Assembly: GCA_023525715.1 (NCBI GenBank)
Contig: JAKNSD010000072.1
Span: forward strand, 1,083,544 to 1,147,543
DNA length: 64,000 bases
Reading direction: 5' to 3'
DNA from: Cichorium intybus
Taxonomy: Eukaryota > Streptophyta > Magnoliopsida > Asterales > Asteraceae
Position numbers and translations under genes: made by a program. Under the pieces are notes generated by a model. The model saw only the letters and a program-made list of their open reading frames with translations. It did no database searches and was not told the origin of the DNA. Below, in pieces: positions 50,209-61,847 of the stretch (positions within the stretch are counted from its first letter, which is position 1; every line of letters begins with the position of its first letter).

Positions 50209-50639
50209 TCAAACTCTGGAATTAGAACATCGTTTTATTTGTAAGTTTTTAATTTAACTGAATGATCTTTTTCTATTTTTCTATAATAAATTAAAGTATG
50301 TTGTTATTTTCAACCTTATACTTATAAATTTCCTAAAAAAGCTTATACTTTCAACAGTTTAAAATCATGTTTATACATTTGTTCATTACACAATTGTACT
50401 TTGCTTTGTTCTTTCAATGCATCGTACTTCAGAATTTTACCAAAAAAAGAAACAAATTTGAGAGCGTAGCCACCGTCATCCTCCTCAGCTCACCTCTTGC
50501 AACAATTCTCCAAGCTTGTTCGATGCTTTTATTAGAAGAACAAAGATCAACATGTGCTCGTCCATCCCAACGCGTTCACACTGATCACTAGTCGGCTCCT
50601 AAGGTCTTACACGTCTGCTCGACTCCTTTTTTCTCATAG
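50209..50639. other. intergenic, no gene
   Basis: No supported coding sequence. The final part may be the degraded leader or gag of the copia remnant that follows. Confidence 0.35.
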
Positions 50640-52520
50640 GCCAGAAATGGACAATTCTGTGGGTCAGGAAATCGAATCGTAACAACTGAGGGGGGCAACA
50701 TGACAACCATCGCTCTAACAGCAACAACCGTCTCTCCTCAAACTATTCGGGTACCGATTGGCAACAAAAATAGCTGACGCATGTTCCCTTAATAGCTTTA
50801 CGGGTAGAAAACCCCTACATGCGGCGGTTCCAGACCTGTCGGCTAGTAGCTCCAGAACTGACGACCCACTTTAGTTGCCTCGCTCTTGGTACATTAACCG
50901 ATGTTGCCCCTCTATTGCCCGTGTATCATTCTTCCTTAGCAGCGGTTCCTTCTAGTAGCTTATGGTCAAGTAACTAATATCATACAAGCATTTAACTCGA
51001 TGTCCCTCATAGAACCCTCAAATGTGATTTGGTACATGGATACGGGAGCGAAATCACACTTGGCTTCATATTCAGGTATACTCAAGTTTCTTAGCAATAC
51101 GAGTTATATTAATTTTGTACTCGTTGGCTATGGTTCATCCATACCTACTACTCACATCGGACATATCGATATCCCTCCGACACAGTCCTTACCGTTTACA
51201 TAATGTCCTAGTCACGCCCGACATAATCAAAATCTCATTTTAATCCACCGGTTTACCAAAGACAATAAAGTTACTATTGGATTTGACGAATTCGGATTTT
51301 CTGTGAAGGGTTACCGTACACGACCGACATTCCTTGGATGTGACAGCTCGAGTGACATGTATCCAATGTTTTTGGAGCCTTGTCCTCAAATTGCTCTTAT
51401 TTGGTGCATCCTATCTTTATGGCACTAGCATTTGGGCTACCCGTCATCATGCTTAGAGTCTCTAGTTTCCAATAAATCTATGTCATATAATGAAGTTAGT
51501 TCTTTTTTAATCTAAATCATGCCATCTTGGTAAACATATTCGTTTTCTGCTTACTAGTGTAGAAGGTTTGATCCTGTTGACATTGTTCATTCAGACTTGT
51601 GGACATCACCGATTACAAGTGTGAGTGGCAGAAACTAATGTGTGTTGTTTTTATTTCATTATTCCCACATTTTTTAGGTTTACCTTCTTAGAAACAATTG
51701 TGAAGTGTTTACAAAGTTCTACACTTTCAAGCTTATGTCAAAAATTATATCTTATGAGAAAATAAATTGTTCCAATGTGACCACAGGGGAGAATTCAACA
51801 ATCATGACTTTCATTTCTTATTTCATCAAAACGATATTGCCTTTCGTTTCTTGTGTTTGCAAACATCCCAACAAAACTGGATACACGAACATGTGTTTCA
51901 CACCGTTAATAATGTTATATGGACACTCTTGTTCCAAGCTCACATTCGTCCACCTACTGGGTTGAAGCCTTACAAATGGCCACTAATCTCTTAAACCTTA
52001 CCCTTTCCATATACACCAGGAACCAAATCTCATTGACCAAATTATTCAAGAAAAACCTATCATTCTCACATCTTAGAGTCATTGTGTGCTTATGCTACCC
52101 CCCCCCCCCCCTAAAAGTTGCCCCTTGCTAAACTTCTTGTTCTTCCTCAGTTACCCTTTTACCCAGCGTGTATATGTTGTCTTGACCTCTCATCCTATAA
52201 AATCATCATATCCCATCACGTCATTTTTTAATAATCCTCATTTTACTTCCGCTCAATGATTCCAAATCAATTTGCATCGTACACTTTCTTAAGACCCTAA
52301 CCTCTTCCCCACCTGAAACCGAAACTCCAAATCAGCCCACCCCATACCCCAATAGCCATTGTTTGGCTCTTCCTCTCTCAACTTATAGCCTCGCGACTCC
52401 CCTCCTCCCTCTTCATTTCCAAACCAACCACCTCACCCTCCCCCTCCTTCTAGTCATCCTATGCTCATATGGGCATAACATGATATTACCTAGCCTATCT
52501 CTCGCTTCCATATTCATATC
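50640..52520 (+). pseudogene. decayed Ty1/copia gag-pol remnant
   Basis: Plus-strand fragments in several frames. A protease region 'NVIWYMDTGAKSHLA' with DTG lies at 51,027-51,071, then 'VGYGSSIPTTHIGH' and 'RFTKDNKVTIGFDEFGFSVK'. An integrase region follows: 'RGEFNNHDFHFLFHQNDIAF' at ~51,785, then 'VEALQMATNLLNLTLS' and 'KKNLSFSHLRVIVCLCYP' to ~52,105. A Pro/Ser-rich linker goes to ~52,500. RT and RNase H are missing. Many stops and frameshifts, and a run of 15 C at 52,098-52,112, make this an old copy unrelated to E1-E3 (different protease and integrase wording). Confidence 0.8.
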
Positions 52521-53957
52521 ACAACTAAGTCTCCTACACCCAGATAAGATTAGATAAGGTAGGTAGAATTAAATAAAAGGCAGGTGAAGTTTAAATATAA
52601 TGTAGATAGAAACTAAATATTGCATAATGACATGCAATTGTCCTGAAAAACAAACCAAAATATTGACCATTCGCATATGACGTTATCATTTCACAGGTGA
52701 TGTCATCATTTTATCTACGAAAATGGCCAAAAGTTCTAGATCCATGAATGCTATGGTTATTTAGGTCATCAGATTACTTTTTGATCATTTTTAGAAAGTG
52801 GTCAATAGACTTAGACATGTTTTCTCTTTTTTTTCTCAAAACACAAATGCATCAGATTAATTTCATGGAACTTCAAAATTGAAACTGGTTTCATGGAACC
52901 CGAAAATGGAACCGCATATGCTTGATTTCTTGAAACTCTAACATAGATAGATAAACCAAAATAAACAAAATTGAATTGGGCCTACTTCATCTTTTTTGTG
53001 TTCTCGTATTCATTAGGTTTGGAAATTCATCAAAACCATTTGGTCAAAATCATAATCATCAGATCTAGATCTCCACCCCCTTAAGAAAAATGGGGGAATA
53101 GGGGACTAAAGACGGACTTGGATTGTCAATGGTCAATGTTTGGGTCATTGGTTGAGTCGACGGTTTATTCATCGATGAGATGACACATGTGTGAGAAAAT
53201 GATTGTGAATAATCGACGTTTAAGTCAAAGGGATAAATAGATCTTTTGACAGTTGGTAAGAAAATAAGAATCTTATTAGTTGTCATCTGTGAAGATTTTC
53301 CAAAAACCTTTGATTGGGGTATGTATTGGAACTAAATTACATGTATTTTTGCAACAAAACCAAAGAATTTGGGTCTTTTGGTAAGAATGAATAAAATGAA
53401 CGAGGTAATTCAATGAACAACATAGTTTAATAAGCGATGCAATTGAATGAAATATTAGATTCCAGTGTCATGTTTGGTTGATTCAAAATAAATGTATTGA
53501 GAAATTTAAACATATTGTTTAGAAAGGTTATATATCCTCTTACTAAACATTTTATCTATTTTCTTACTCACTAGATCGATACAAGTGTCAAAGTGAAAAG
53601 AGAAGATTAAAAAAAAAATAAATTAGTAGATTTCACACATCATTATCGAGTAGATAGAAAGATGAAATGGTAAGATTTAATATATAAAAATAAATAAAAT
53701 TTTATTGTTCAATAAAATTACATATAACCATATAACATTTCTTTAAAATGTTATTCAACAAGTAAAACTTAATCTTTTTCATTAAAAAAAACTTACAAAA
53801 AAAATACCATAAAGATCTTAAAATATAATCATAATAAAAAAATTAATTACTTTTAAAAAAAATGAAAAAGAAAACTTAATCACTTAATCACGTTTCATTT
53901 CTTTGTATTAACATCTTTTTTTTCGTTCCGCAGTAATATTTCTACAAATCCCAGAAA
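52521..53957. other. intergenic, no gene
   Basis: AT-rich. A 73-codon minus frame at 53,065-53,286 has no recognisable features. Poly-A-rich at 53,750-53,880. Confidence 0.4.
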
Positions 53958-54196
53958 AATGTCGCTCAACTTTGAAGATATTCCCATTTCCATTTACCCT
54001 TCTGAGCCAATTCTCTCTGCCGATTTTACCCCCACCGCCGGCCCTTCCTTCTCCCCCGCCGTGCTTCATTCGCCGACTCGAGTTCTACCACTTCACTGAA
54101 TTTTGTTTTGATTTGTTGAAGGGCAGTCGGGCAGACTTGCGAATGAGAGCTGCCTCCAGAAGAAGGGGCATTGAAATCACATCGAGATCAAGGCAG
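53958..54196 (+). other. possible first exon(s) of an unidentified gene
   Basis: Pro- and Ser-rich open sequence: one frame starts 'MSLNFEDIPISIYPSEPILS', another ends 'RMRAASRRRGIEITSRSRQ' directly before GTAAGG (54,197), a good splice donor. The second part is repeated at 63,001-63,059, where the donor reads ATAAGG. I do not recognise the protein. No following exon could be proved. Confidence 0.3.
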
Positions 54197-54540
54197 GTAA
54201 GGCCACCTGAACATTGAAAAGAAAAAGTGTTAGTGCTATTGTCCCTGTTCATCTAACTCTTTCATCGAGAATCATGTAAAACCCTTTCTCCTTGCTCTCA
54301 AATTTACTTGACATTTGGATGTTGTGACTGATTTATTTCGCAATTTAGAGTGAGGGTATTTCAGAGTCGAATGATGTAATTCTTTGGAATATGCTTGATT
54401 GGATTTCGTTCTTGCATAATATACCTCTGTCTGGTGTGGTTTCATTATACTATTAAGCCCTAATTGGTATTTTCCACATGATTATGTTCAGTTTTATGGT
54501 TTCATAAATTGCTAAAAATGTGTAAATTTTATTCAAGCAC
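54105..54540 (+). repeat. segmental duplication, copy 1
   Basis: Matches 62,985-63,350 ('agctgcctc', 'gacatcgata/cacatcgaga', 'ataatatacctctgtc', 'aagccc(t/c)aattgg') and then 63,930-63,985 ('ctaaaaatgtgtaaattttrttyaagcact'). The copies are direct repeats ~8.9 kb apart and flank the NLR gene. Confidence 0.75.
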
Positions 54541-55801
54541 TTGCTTTTATTATAGTATTTTTATAATTGTATTGAAAAAGCTAGCCAAAATTAAAAAAGG
54601 AAACCACACCCTAATATCATTTGGCGGCCCTGTTTGGCTGAGATAGGACGTGGTAATGACAACTACAAGATATGATTATGTTTCCAAATGCAAGATATTC
54701 TTTATGATGTTTAAATATGGTATAAAATGTTAAATGGAAATTAAAAAAATAATTGATAAAAAGTAATTGACAATGTTTTATAAGATATGGTTATGTTCCC
54801 AAATGCAAGATATTGTAGCTTAAGCTATTAGCTTATATTCAAATTCAGATTGAAATTTACAACTGTTGATTTTTATTTACAAGCATGCTCTTTTTTGTAA
54901 GCATTTTTTTAGTCTAAGAATGTTGGTTTATCGAATCAATGATGCAAAATTCTTGGTTTTGGTACATGACAATTGACATACAAAAAGTCATATATTGGTG
55001 ACAAGTTTATTGGTGGAGCGAATACATGTGAGTTTTACTATGACTAGCAGAATGCTTAAGGGGCCACGTGTGTAGAAAAACTACCAACCTGTTTTTTTGC
55101 TTATTTCGCTTACTTCTTTTACCTTTGTGTGGTTAATTTTGTAAGTCTTTTCTTTTGAAATACATAGAACACTACATGTTGATCTTAGTCAACAATTTTT
55201 GTTTTCAGATTTGGTATTTCACCTGTTTTGTTTTCTATAATTTATTTGGAAATTTGGAATTTTCATCACTAATGATGCTAAAATAATATAAATCTGTCAA
55301 TCAGTAGATTATAAATTTATAAAAGTACCATCCAATAAATTCTTAATCCATTAAAATAATACATCTTGACTAGTATTTGTGTTTAGACGGCATTAAACTT
55401 AACACATCATTGAAATTAAAAATATTGACATTATTGCTAAGTATATAATCCTAAGGAACATTGTACTCATGGTTTATGTGGATCAACATATAGAAGGATG
55501 TGGGATTTTGAAATCTTATATTTCAATACAGCAAATTAGTTGTATTGGTCCAATGATGAATTATGAAAGTTGGTAGCTTTAAGTGATAAGTGAGAGAAGA
55601 GTTTTGCGATATGTAGTATAAAGTGTAAATATCAAATTTAAAGAATGTTTGGACTTTTACATATCCTTTGTACTTGTGTCTTATAATTAAACAGGACAAA
55701 TGTCTCGGTACATTTGGATTTGCATCACAGGGAGGAGAAAGTGAGAAGAGAGTTTATTATTGAGCAAGAGGAATGAGTGAGAAGAGGAATGAGTGATACC
55801 A
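54541..55801. other. intergenic, downstream of the NLR gene
   Basis: No gene. A ~34-bp direct repeat ('aagatatgrttatgttyccaaatgcaagatatt') occurs at 54,666 and 54,782. The NLR 3' UTR and polyadenylation region should lie just below 55,802 on the minus strand. Confidence 0.4.
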
Positions 55802-58800
55802 TCATATTGCTTTCCCGTTGATGCGAACAGTTGCTTCCCGTGGCACGCCCCGTCTAACCGTTTCTTCATTTAGCCTCTTGCAATCAATGAAATTTAAACT
55901 TTGGATAGATGACATGTTGGTTAACCACATAGGCAGTTCTTGTATTCCGAATCTCTGTATGTATAACCAACTGAGGGAAGTGAGGTGTTGTATTTCTTCT
56001 GGTATCGACTCCCAGTGATCCCAACCATACAATTCCAGCAAGTGAAGGTGGTTCCTTAGCTTCTCGATGCCTTGGAGACTCGGGAAGGAATCGAGCTCCA
56101 TCGAGAATGGACCAAGTTTCAACTCATTTAAGAAGGGAAAACAGTCAAATAGTTCATGAGGCAAGGAAGTCAGCTTGATGCAATAGATAATTTGCAAATA
56201 TTTCAAAGAATGACACTGGTTGGGCAAATTGGTTATTCCTAAAAGACTGGGACAAATGCAGATTACTAAAGATTCGAGAGATGTGAGGCCTTGTATGCTC
56301 TTAATGGACACCAGGCCTGTGCAGTTTATTATCTCCAAGGAAACAAGAGGATGGGGATGGCACTCATCTAAGACAATAATCTTCGGGCAATTAAAAATTT
56401 CCAACTTCTCAAGGACAGGCGATATCATTTTTGAGCTGTTGGATGCTCCATCTATCCACTTTTCCAGTCTTTCCATACCTTTTAGTATGAGCGATCTCAA
56501 CGTTGGAGACAAAGGCTTCGTTGATCCAGTAACATCATCGCCAACACCTGAGGAACTCCTTAAGAATGTCAAGCTGTCCATATCCTCCAACTTAAGATCC
56601 CGAAGATGTGGAAGGTTCTCAAGCGTCGGAAGAGAGAGGCAGTTGCTACATCCAAATAATGTGATTGACATGAGCTTCTCAAGGAGTGTCCTTTTCCCAT
56701 CAATATTAATTGCCATCTTCATTACCCATTCCGGATAACTGTCACCAGAAAAGTTGGAAATGAGCAAGCGTTTCAGATCTGCAGGGGGTTGCAAGCCTTC
56801 CAATACATCCTTGTCGTTTCTGTTGGCACCTTCATTGTCCCAACTCCAATCAAATTCAATCTCGTATAAATTCTTCTTTCGAGATAAATCTGCCTTGACA
56901 GCATCCTCTTTGCTACTAACATTTTCTAGCTGATAAATACGGAGCTTTCCACTAAGGTGATTTAGACGGCTTAGCTGTTCAATTCCATGTCCCTTCTTTC
57001 TAAGCACGTTGAAGGAAGGTTTCAATGTTCTAAGAGAAGTCAATTGTCCCACAATATTGGCGGGAATGCTTACCTTAGACTTGCAATATCGTAGGCTTAT
57101 CAAATTTCTCATGGATTTTGGAAACTTGTTGAGATTGCATTCATTCAACTTCAGAGTTTGCAAGTGGTATAATTTACCGATAGACTCTGGAAGAACAACT
57201 ATATTGGTATATGACAAATCAAGATACCTAAGATGCACCAAACTTCCAACTGAATCGTCTATCTTCTCTATTGTACATCCACAGAGTTTTAGGATTCGAA
57301 TGCACTTGAATTGTTGAAATGAAACATTCTTCTCAACTTCACCTTCGAAAAACAATGTATGCAATGTTCTAACCAGCATATCCCTTTTAGTAAGCTTACA
57401 AATGTTGGCTTTGAATTCATTGTACTGGTTCTGTTCTTGGTACAAAGAGAGATGTTTAACCTGAGGGATATGAGCAATATCATCGTTCACCGCAACCCTC
57501 AGATATAAGCTTTCATGTTTTGAAAGTGATAACGAAAGATCATGAACCAGATCATGCATATTACAATGAGTGATGTGACCATACTTGTCCCTTTTAATAT
57601 CTTGGAACAATGAATTGCTAACCAAAATTTGAAAAGTATCATTTCCCACATCCTCCATCTCCTTGTTTCTAGCCTCATCAGCTTGAACCAACCCTAACGC
57701 CATCCACAATCGGATCAATTCTTCCCTTTGCATGACCGTATCTTTCTCAAAGATGGAAGAATATGCAAAGCATTGTTTGGCGATAGAATTGGGGAGATTA
57801 TCAAAGCTTAGTTCCAAAGTCTTTTGAACTCTTTCCCTTTCTTCTTCTAGATCCCACACCTCACTATTTTTAATGTACAACCACTTCTCTTTGTCATTGT
57901 AATTTGCCAACATGCCACCTATTACATGTAATAGCAATGGTAAACCACCACACTTTTTCACAATCTCACGGCCTATCTCCTCGAGTTCTGGTGCTGGTGA
58001 TTTTCCTGCCATAAACGCTCTTTCTCTAAAGATGTCCCAACAATGATCATCAGAGAGAGATTTTAAATGACATGAATCCGTCTTCATAACAGTAGTTCCG
58101 ATGTCTTGTTTCCGGGTAGTGACAAGAATGCCACTTCCATTTTTTGAGTTTACATGTAGCATGCATCTCCTAAAATCTTCCCAATATGGCCCCTCTTCAT
58201 CCCAAACATCATCCAAGACAAGCAAATATCTTTTTGATGCCAACTCCTCTTCAAGACTCTTAATTAAGTTGACCCTAAAATATGAGGTTGGCTTCTTTTT
58301 GGTAAAAGATTCATAGATGTTTGCGAGAAGTGTGTTGATGTCAACCTTAACCGACACACACAGCCATGCTTTAACACTAAAATGTTGGTCTATTTTCTCA
58401 TCATTGTAGACCAACTTAGCGAAAGTGGTCTTCCCAGTCCCGCCCATTCCTACAATGGGAACAATTGTAAGTTTTTCTTCTTTTCTTGATTGGGTTAAAA
58501 GTTCAATGATGCGTAGTTTATCATCATCCCGCCCAACGATTTTAAATTCTTCTGGATTTGGAACGGTCTCCCTCCAATAGAGACGTTCTACAACCGGACC
58601 AGCAGGGTGTTCATTTTGCAGTCCTAAGCGGTTTGCTTCTGTATTGATCTTAAGCAACCTTTCGTTGACGTTTTGGATTTTACGACTCATTTCCCAGCGA
58701 AATGAAAGCTTTTTCAGGCTTGGAAGGCACACTACCTTTCTTGCCATCCGATGTCGTTTCTTTATTTCACGCCTCAGCATTTCGTAATGAACCTCGTCTA

Positions 58801-59041
58801 ACACATCGTCGGCTTCACCCACTACATCTTTTAGCTGCTTCAGCCACACCATCACAGCCTCTGTTCCCTTTTGTCTCTCTGCATCCCGCAACTTGGCACG
58901 AATCAGGTCCAATGTTGTGTGAAGGCTGGTCAGCTTTTCTTTGTAACCCCAGGCAATGGCAAGTTCACCGGCAGCAATAGACAACACCTTTTTCAGTATC
59001 CCCTCGGCTGCAATTGTGACTAAAGCTTCGGCCATTTTCAC
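55802..59041 (-). CDS. CC-NBS-LRR disease resistance protein (RGA type)
   Basis: An intracellular immune receptor of the CNL class: it senses pathogen effectors, directly or through guarded host proteins, and triggers defence. Intact single-exon frame of 1,079 codons. Rx-like coiled coil ~5-140 with an EDVID-type box 'EADDVLDE' (76-83); P-loop 'GMGGTGKTT' (198-206); kinase-2 'LLVLDDVW' (273-280); RNBS-B 'GSGILVTTR' (302-310); GLPL (366-369); RNBS-D 'CFAYSSIF' (424-431, less usual than CSIFP); MHD (495-497). Leucine-rich repeats run from ~560 to the end ('LRYLDLSYTNIVVLPESIG'). Start: ATG 59,041, or 59,035, which gives the more typical 'MAEALVTIAAEG'. All nucleotide-binding motifs are intact, so it looks functional. 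It lies within a direct segmental duplication. Confidence 0.95.
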   Translation of the reverse strand: MKMAEALVTIAAEGILKKVLSIAAGELAIAWGYKEKLTSLHTTLDLIRAKLRDAERQKGTEAVMVWLKQLKDVVGEADDVLDEVHYEMLRREIKKRHRMARKVVCLPSLKKLSFRWEMSRKIQNVNERLLKINTEANRLGLQNEHPAGPVVERLYWRETVPNPEEFKIVGRDDDKLRIIELLTQSRKEEKLTIVPIVGMGGTGKTTFAKLVYNDEKIDQHFSVKAWLCVSVKVDINTLLANIYESFTKKKPTSYFRVNLIKSLEEELASKRYLLVLDDVWDEEGPYWEDFRRCMLHVNSKNGSGILVTTRKQDIGTTVMKTDSCHLKSLSDDHCWDIFRERAFMAGKSPAPELEEIGREIVKKCGGLPLLLHVIGGMLANYNDKEKWLYIKNSEVWDLEEERERVQKTLELSFDNLPNSIAKQCFAYSSIFEKDTVMQREELIRLWMALGLVQADEARNKEMEDVGNDTFQILVSNSLFQDIKRDKYGHITHCNMHDLVHDLSLSLSKHESLYLRVAVNDDIAHIPQVKHLSLYQEQNQYNEFKANICKLTKRDMLVRTLHTLFFEGEVEKNVSFQQFKCIRILKLCGCTIEKIDDSVGSLVHLRYLDLSYTNIVVLPESIGKLYHLQTLKLNECNLNKFPKSMRNLISLRYCKSKVSIPANIVGQLTSLRTLKPSFNVLRKKGHGIEQLSRLNHLSGKLRIYQLENVSSKEDAVKADLSRKKNLYEIEFDWSWDNEGANRNDKDVLEGLQPPADLKRLLISNFSGDSYPEWVMKMAINIDGKRTLLEKLMSITLFGCSNCLSLPTLENLPHLRDLKLEDMDSLTFLRSSSGVGDDVTGSTKPLSPTLRSLILKGMERLEKWIDGASNSSKMISPVLEKLEIFNCPKIIVLDECHPHPLVSLEIINCTGLVSIKSIQGLTSLESLVICICPSLLGITNLPNQCHSLKYLQIIYCIKLTSLPHELFDCFPFLNELKLGPFSMELDSFPSLQGIEKLRNHLHLLELYGWDHWESIPEEIQHLTSLSWLYIQRFGIQELPMWLTNMSSIQSLNFIDCKRLNEETVRRGVPREATVRINGKAI

Positions 59042-60488
59042 TGTTGAGAAGAGAGAGGGAGAGTTGATGAATGGTGAAAGAAAGTGACGAATTGATGCCT
59101 TCTATGAGATGCTGGAACAAGGAGAGGCTCAATAACAGGTAACAAGGATATTAATTTGTTGGCTGGTGTAATGGACTATGGAATTAATGTGTTGGCGTGT
59201 GTAGTGGAAAATGGTATCTAATCCCAAATACAAACAAGACATACTTTCTTTTTCTTTTTCTTTTTCTTTTTCTTTTTCATTTTACCTATTCATTATTCCT
59301 TATTTAACATATTAGTATATATTTATATTTTCTCTTTTACTAGTTAATACACAATGGTTATTATATGTATTTCCATAATCTATCTTGATCATTGTTCTTC
59401 TGTTAAAGTGTGTTGATCATTGTTTGTTACTCGATTTCTGTGTAATCTGATGATTTCTTTGTTTTCGTACAAAGCATATGCTCAAAGTGTAAATCAAACA
59501 ACTTACTCCTCGGGGAAAGTATCTTGATGCCAAAAGCCAAGTCAATACGATAAAATCATATACCTTACCCATCCTATCGTCTCTACAAGGATTTGTACAG
59601 AAAACAACAAATTTGTAACATAAAGGTGTAACTTTATGAGGTTGGAAAGAATAATTGTTTTTGATGGCTACAGATTGTTAAAGATGATATAACTAAGAAT
59701 ATTTGTTGTAACAACCTTAAACTTATGATTACCAAATTCTGCCGAATTTGGCCATTAACCATGGCATAATTTCAACATCCTCCAGAAAAATGTAATTTAT
59801 AATTTTATATAATAACATGGCACTATTCTCCCAACTAATGTTAAAGTCTTAAAGATAAATAGCATCGGGTTTTCAAAAGCTTAAGCACTAGAGCGAACGG
59901 ATCCAAATCAATTACAGCTGTCCAAATAAGAACAATTAAAACAATAAAGCGAGAATCAATTTATATAATCTCCGAACCCGACAATCTTATACTAATTCTT
60001 CAAAGTAAACAATAAAAATGAAGGGCCTAGCATCATCAAGAAGTAATCACGACGTAACACCCTTAATTTAACTTTCAAACTTCAACCGAGCTAGTGAATC
60101 ACTGCTCCTAAAGTATTTAACATTTTACGCTTAAAAAACCTCATGAGAACAAGTTTTTGTTATATAAGTATGATTAAAAGAATTCCAATGCAATGTATAA
60201 ATCCTCATGATGGTGCACGTGTCAAGTCATGATAAATGCAATGAAACGCACAACACCAAATTCCCGAGCCTGCCATATTTCTTCAATTACCACATAAGTG
60301 AAGAATCCCATCAGTGGTGAATCTAGAAATATAATAATCCCACTAAATCCCACTACACAGGAAGGCTTGTGAGATCTTTGATCTTAGTCCACCTCAAGTA
60401 AATGATGTCTTATATGAATCTTTCAGGTTTTTATTTTTTATAATTTCGTCTCCCTAATTTTTTTAATGTTTTTATTGCATTCTGTTAG
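59042..60488. other. NLR upstream region and intergenic
   Basis: The first few hundred bases are the likely NLR promoter and 5' UTR (minus strand). A (TTTTTC)n microsatellite lies at ~59,245-59,278. Nothing else was recognised. Confidence 0.45.
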
Positions 60489-60720
60489 GTACGAATTTGG
60501 GATTACTATGGCCGTCGAAAACATGCTTTATTGAACGACCTAGATGAGATACTTGATGATGCCAACATACAAATGGATCAAGATGTGAGTTAGTCTATTA
60601 AAACACATTCATTCATTCACCTTTTTTAAGTGGCAGCTTATTTTGATTTATGAACATGCTGAATATAGATCCTGGTTGAAGTCATTAATCACAATGGCAG
60701 CTGCACGGTTCTTGTTCAAG
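60489..60720 (+). pseudogene. ubiquitin-specific protease (UBP)-like exon fragment
   Basis: Exon 60,489-60,584 has 32 codons, preceded by TTAG and followed by GTGAGT, and encodes 'VRIWDYYGRRKHALLNDLDE' plus '...ANIQMDQD'. A second piece after AG at 60,668 reads 'ILVEVINHNGSCTVLVQ' (60,669-60,720) and then degenerates. The pair resembles the ubiquitin-like region after the DUSP domain in plant UBP5/UBP8-type deubiquitinases, from memory of the family. No catalytic Cys or His box is present, so this is an isolated fragment. Confidence 0.55.
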
Positions 60721-60798
60721 AAATTTTTTTAATTAAATTAGGTCATCAATTAATATTTTAATAAGGATTATCTTGCCTACTTGTATTTTAATACATAA

Positions 60799-60824
60799 CT
60801 AGTTGAAACTTCGTGCTACGCACG
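60799..60824 (-). mobile_element. Helitron-like 3' terminus
   Basis: Minus strand: hairpin CGTGC-GTA-GCACG (60,824-60,812), 9 nt, then CTAG (60,802-60,799) followed by T. This fits a Helitron 3' end. The 5' TC end should lie at a higher coordinate but was not located, so the cargo boundary is open. Confidence 0.5.
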
Positions 60825-60904
60825 TGCGGCTTGGGATGTCCTAAAATTTTTTTTATTCACGAAACGACTCAAGATCATCTAATTCGATATTTCTGTTTGC
60901 TAAA

Positions 60905-61706
60905 CACCGATCCTGTACCTCAATGAGAATTTCAAAGTCTTGAATTTTGCAATTAGAAGATAACGAACCCTAGAAAGAAATATAATGGATATATATATAA
61001 GTTTGGTGCCAAAAACAAACTATTAATTAATGAAAATGTATTACAGGCTTACCAGTTCCCATTTGAAATAAATATTAGCTCCTTTGGAGATACGAATGTT
61101 GCTGTTTCTCCAATAATTGCAAACATCCCAAAAAATATATATACAAGTAAATACTTATTTTGTAATTTTTTCCCTTTGAAAGAGGAATAACGTACCTATG
61201 ACCCATGTGGCAATGAAGTCAAATCGGTTTTGACCATCATTCCAATAGTTCTCAAATCCATATGTGTAAACTTTTAAAGCCATCTTGAGTACATATATCC
61301 ACCCTGTACGGAAGAGAAGTCATCATTTTTTTTGGATTTCACAAAATAAACCTCTTTAACAAAAATAGATATTAAAAAAATACCAAAACGAAATTCACAA
61401 TAAGTTGTTTACCAAAGACAAACTCGACCTTCTGCCATAACTTTTGACCAGAGTTGTTTTGTATATCAAGCTGTCAAAAAAAGAGGATCAGTAAAGTAAT
61501 TTATTCAATACACAACATGATAATATTGCCATGTCAGCAAAAGATCAAAGATTTAGGTCATACCGTTGTTTCAATAATAACAACAGCCACATTCAACAGG
61601 AGGACAAAAGAAATCACATATCCCAAATTTGAACTTTTTAGAAAGCTTTTTAGTGTTTCGGATAAAGAAGAATTATACAAGGGGAATTTTTTTAGCCAAG
61701 GAATCT
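60905..61706 (-). pseudogene. two-pore channel TPC1 fragment, five exons
   Basis: The minus strand carries consecutive exons like the second ion-channel repeat of plant TPC1, a vacuolar cation channel. A, ~61,706-61,564 ('WLKKFPLYNSSLSETLKSFL', 'VISFVLLLNVAVVIIETT'). B, 61,470-61,413 ('LDIQNNSGQKLWQKVEFVFG'). C, 61,303-61,196 ('WIYVLKMALKVYTYGFENYW', 'NRFDFIATWVI'). D, ~61,112-61,053 ('IIGETATFVSP...NGNW'). E, 60,969-~60,905 ('VRYLLIAKFKTLKFS'). Borders of A/B, B/C and D/E are normal GT-AG with agreeing phases; the acceptor of D is lost. The voltage-sensor arginines expected in E are absent and it ends in a stop. Introns are retained, so this is a DNA-level copy, probably captured by the Helitron ending at 60,799. 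Confidence 0.75.
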
Positions 61707-61847
61707 AGTGGTTTGGGAAAGAGGAAATAGGTCACTTTTAGTAGTCTGTTGCTACACCGTTTCTTCTACGATAATTGTCGGGTTTTTCCAAATCTCAATT
61801 TCATAATTTTGGAGAATCTGTGCAATTTAATGGAAGAAATGACTAAC

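Noticed and set aside
53972..54217. 81-codon frame read as one protein
   Set aside because: It crosses a likely splice donor at 54,197, and two different frames look equally protein-like. Kept only as a weak exon candidate.
56220..56738. 172-codon plus-strand frame and others opposite the NLR
   Set aside because: They are antisense shadows of the CC-NBS-LRR gene.
54121..60584. One gene joining the 54.1-kb exon to the UBP-like exon across the NLR
   Set aside because: Phases would fit, but the first exon does not resemble UBP sequence and a 6-kb intron holding an opposite-strand NLR is unsupported. The two are treated as separate fragments.
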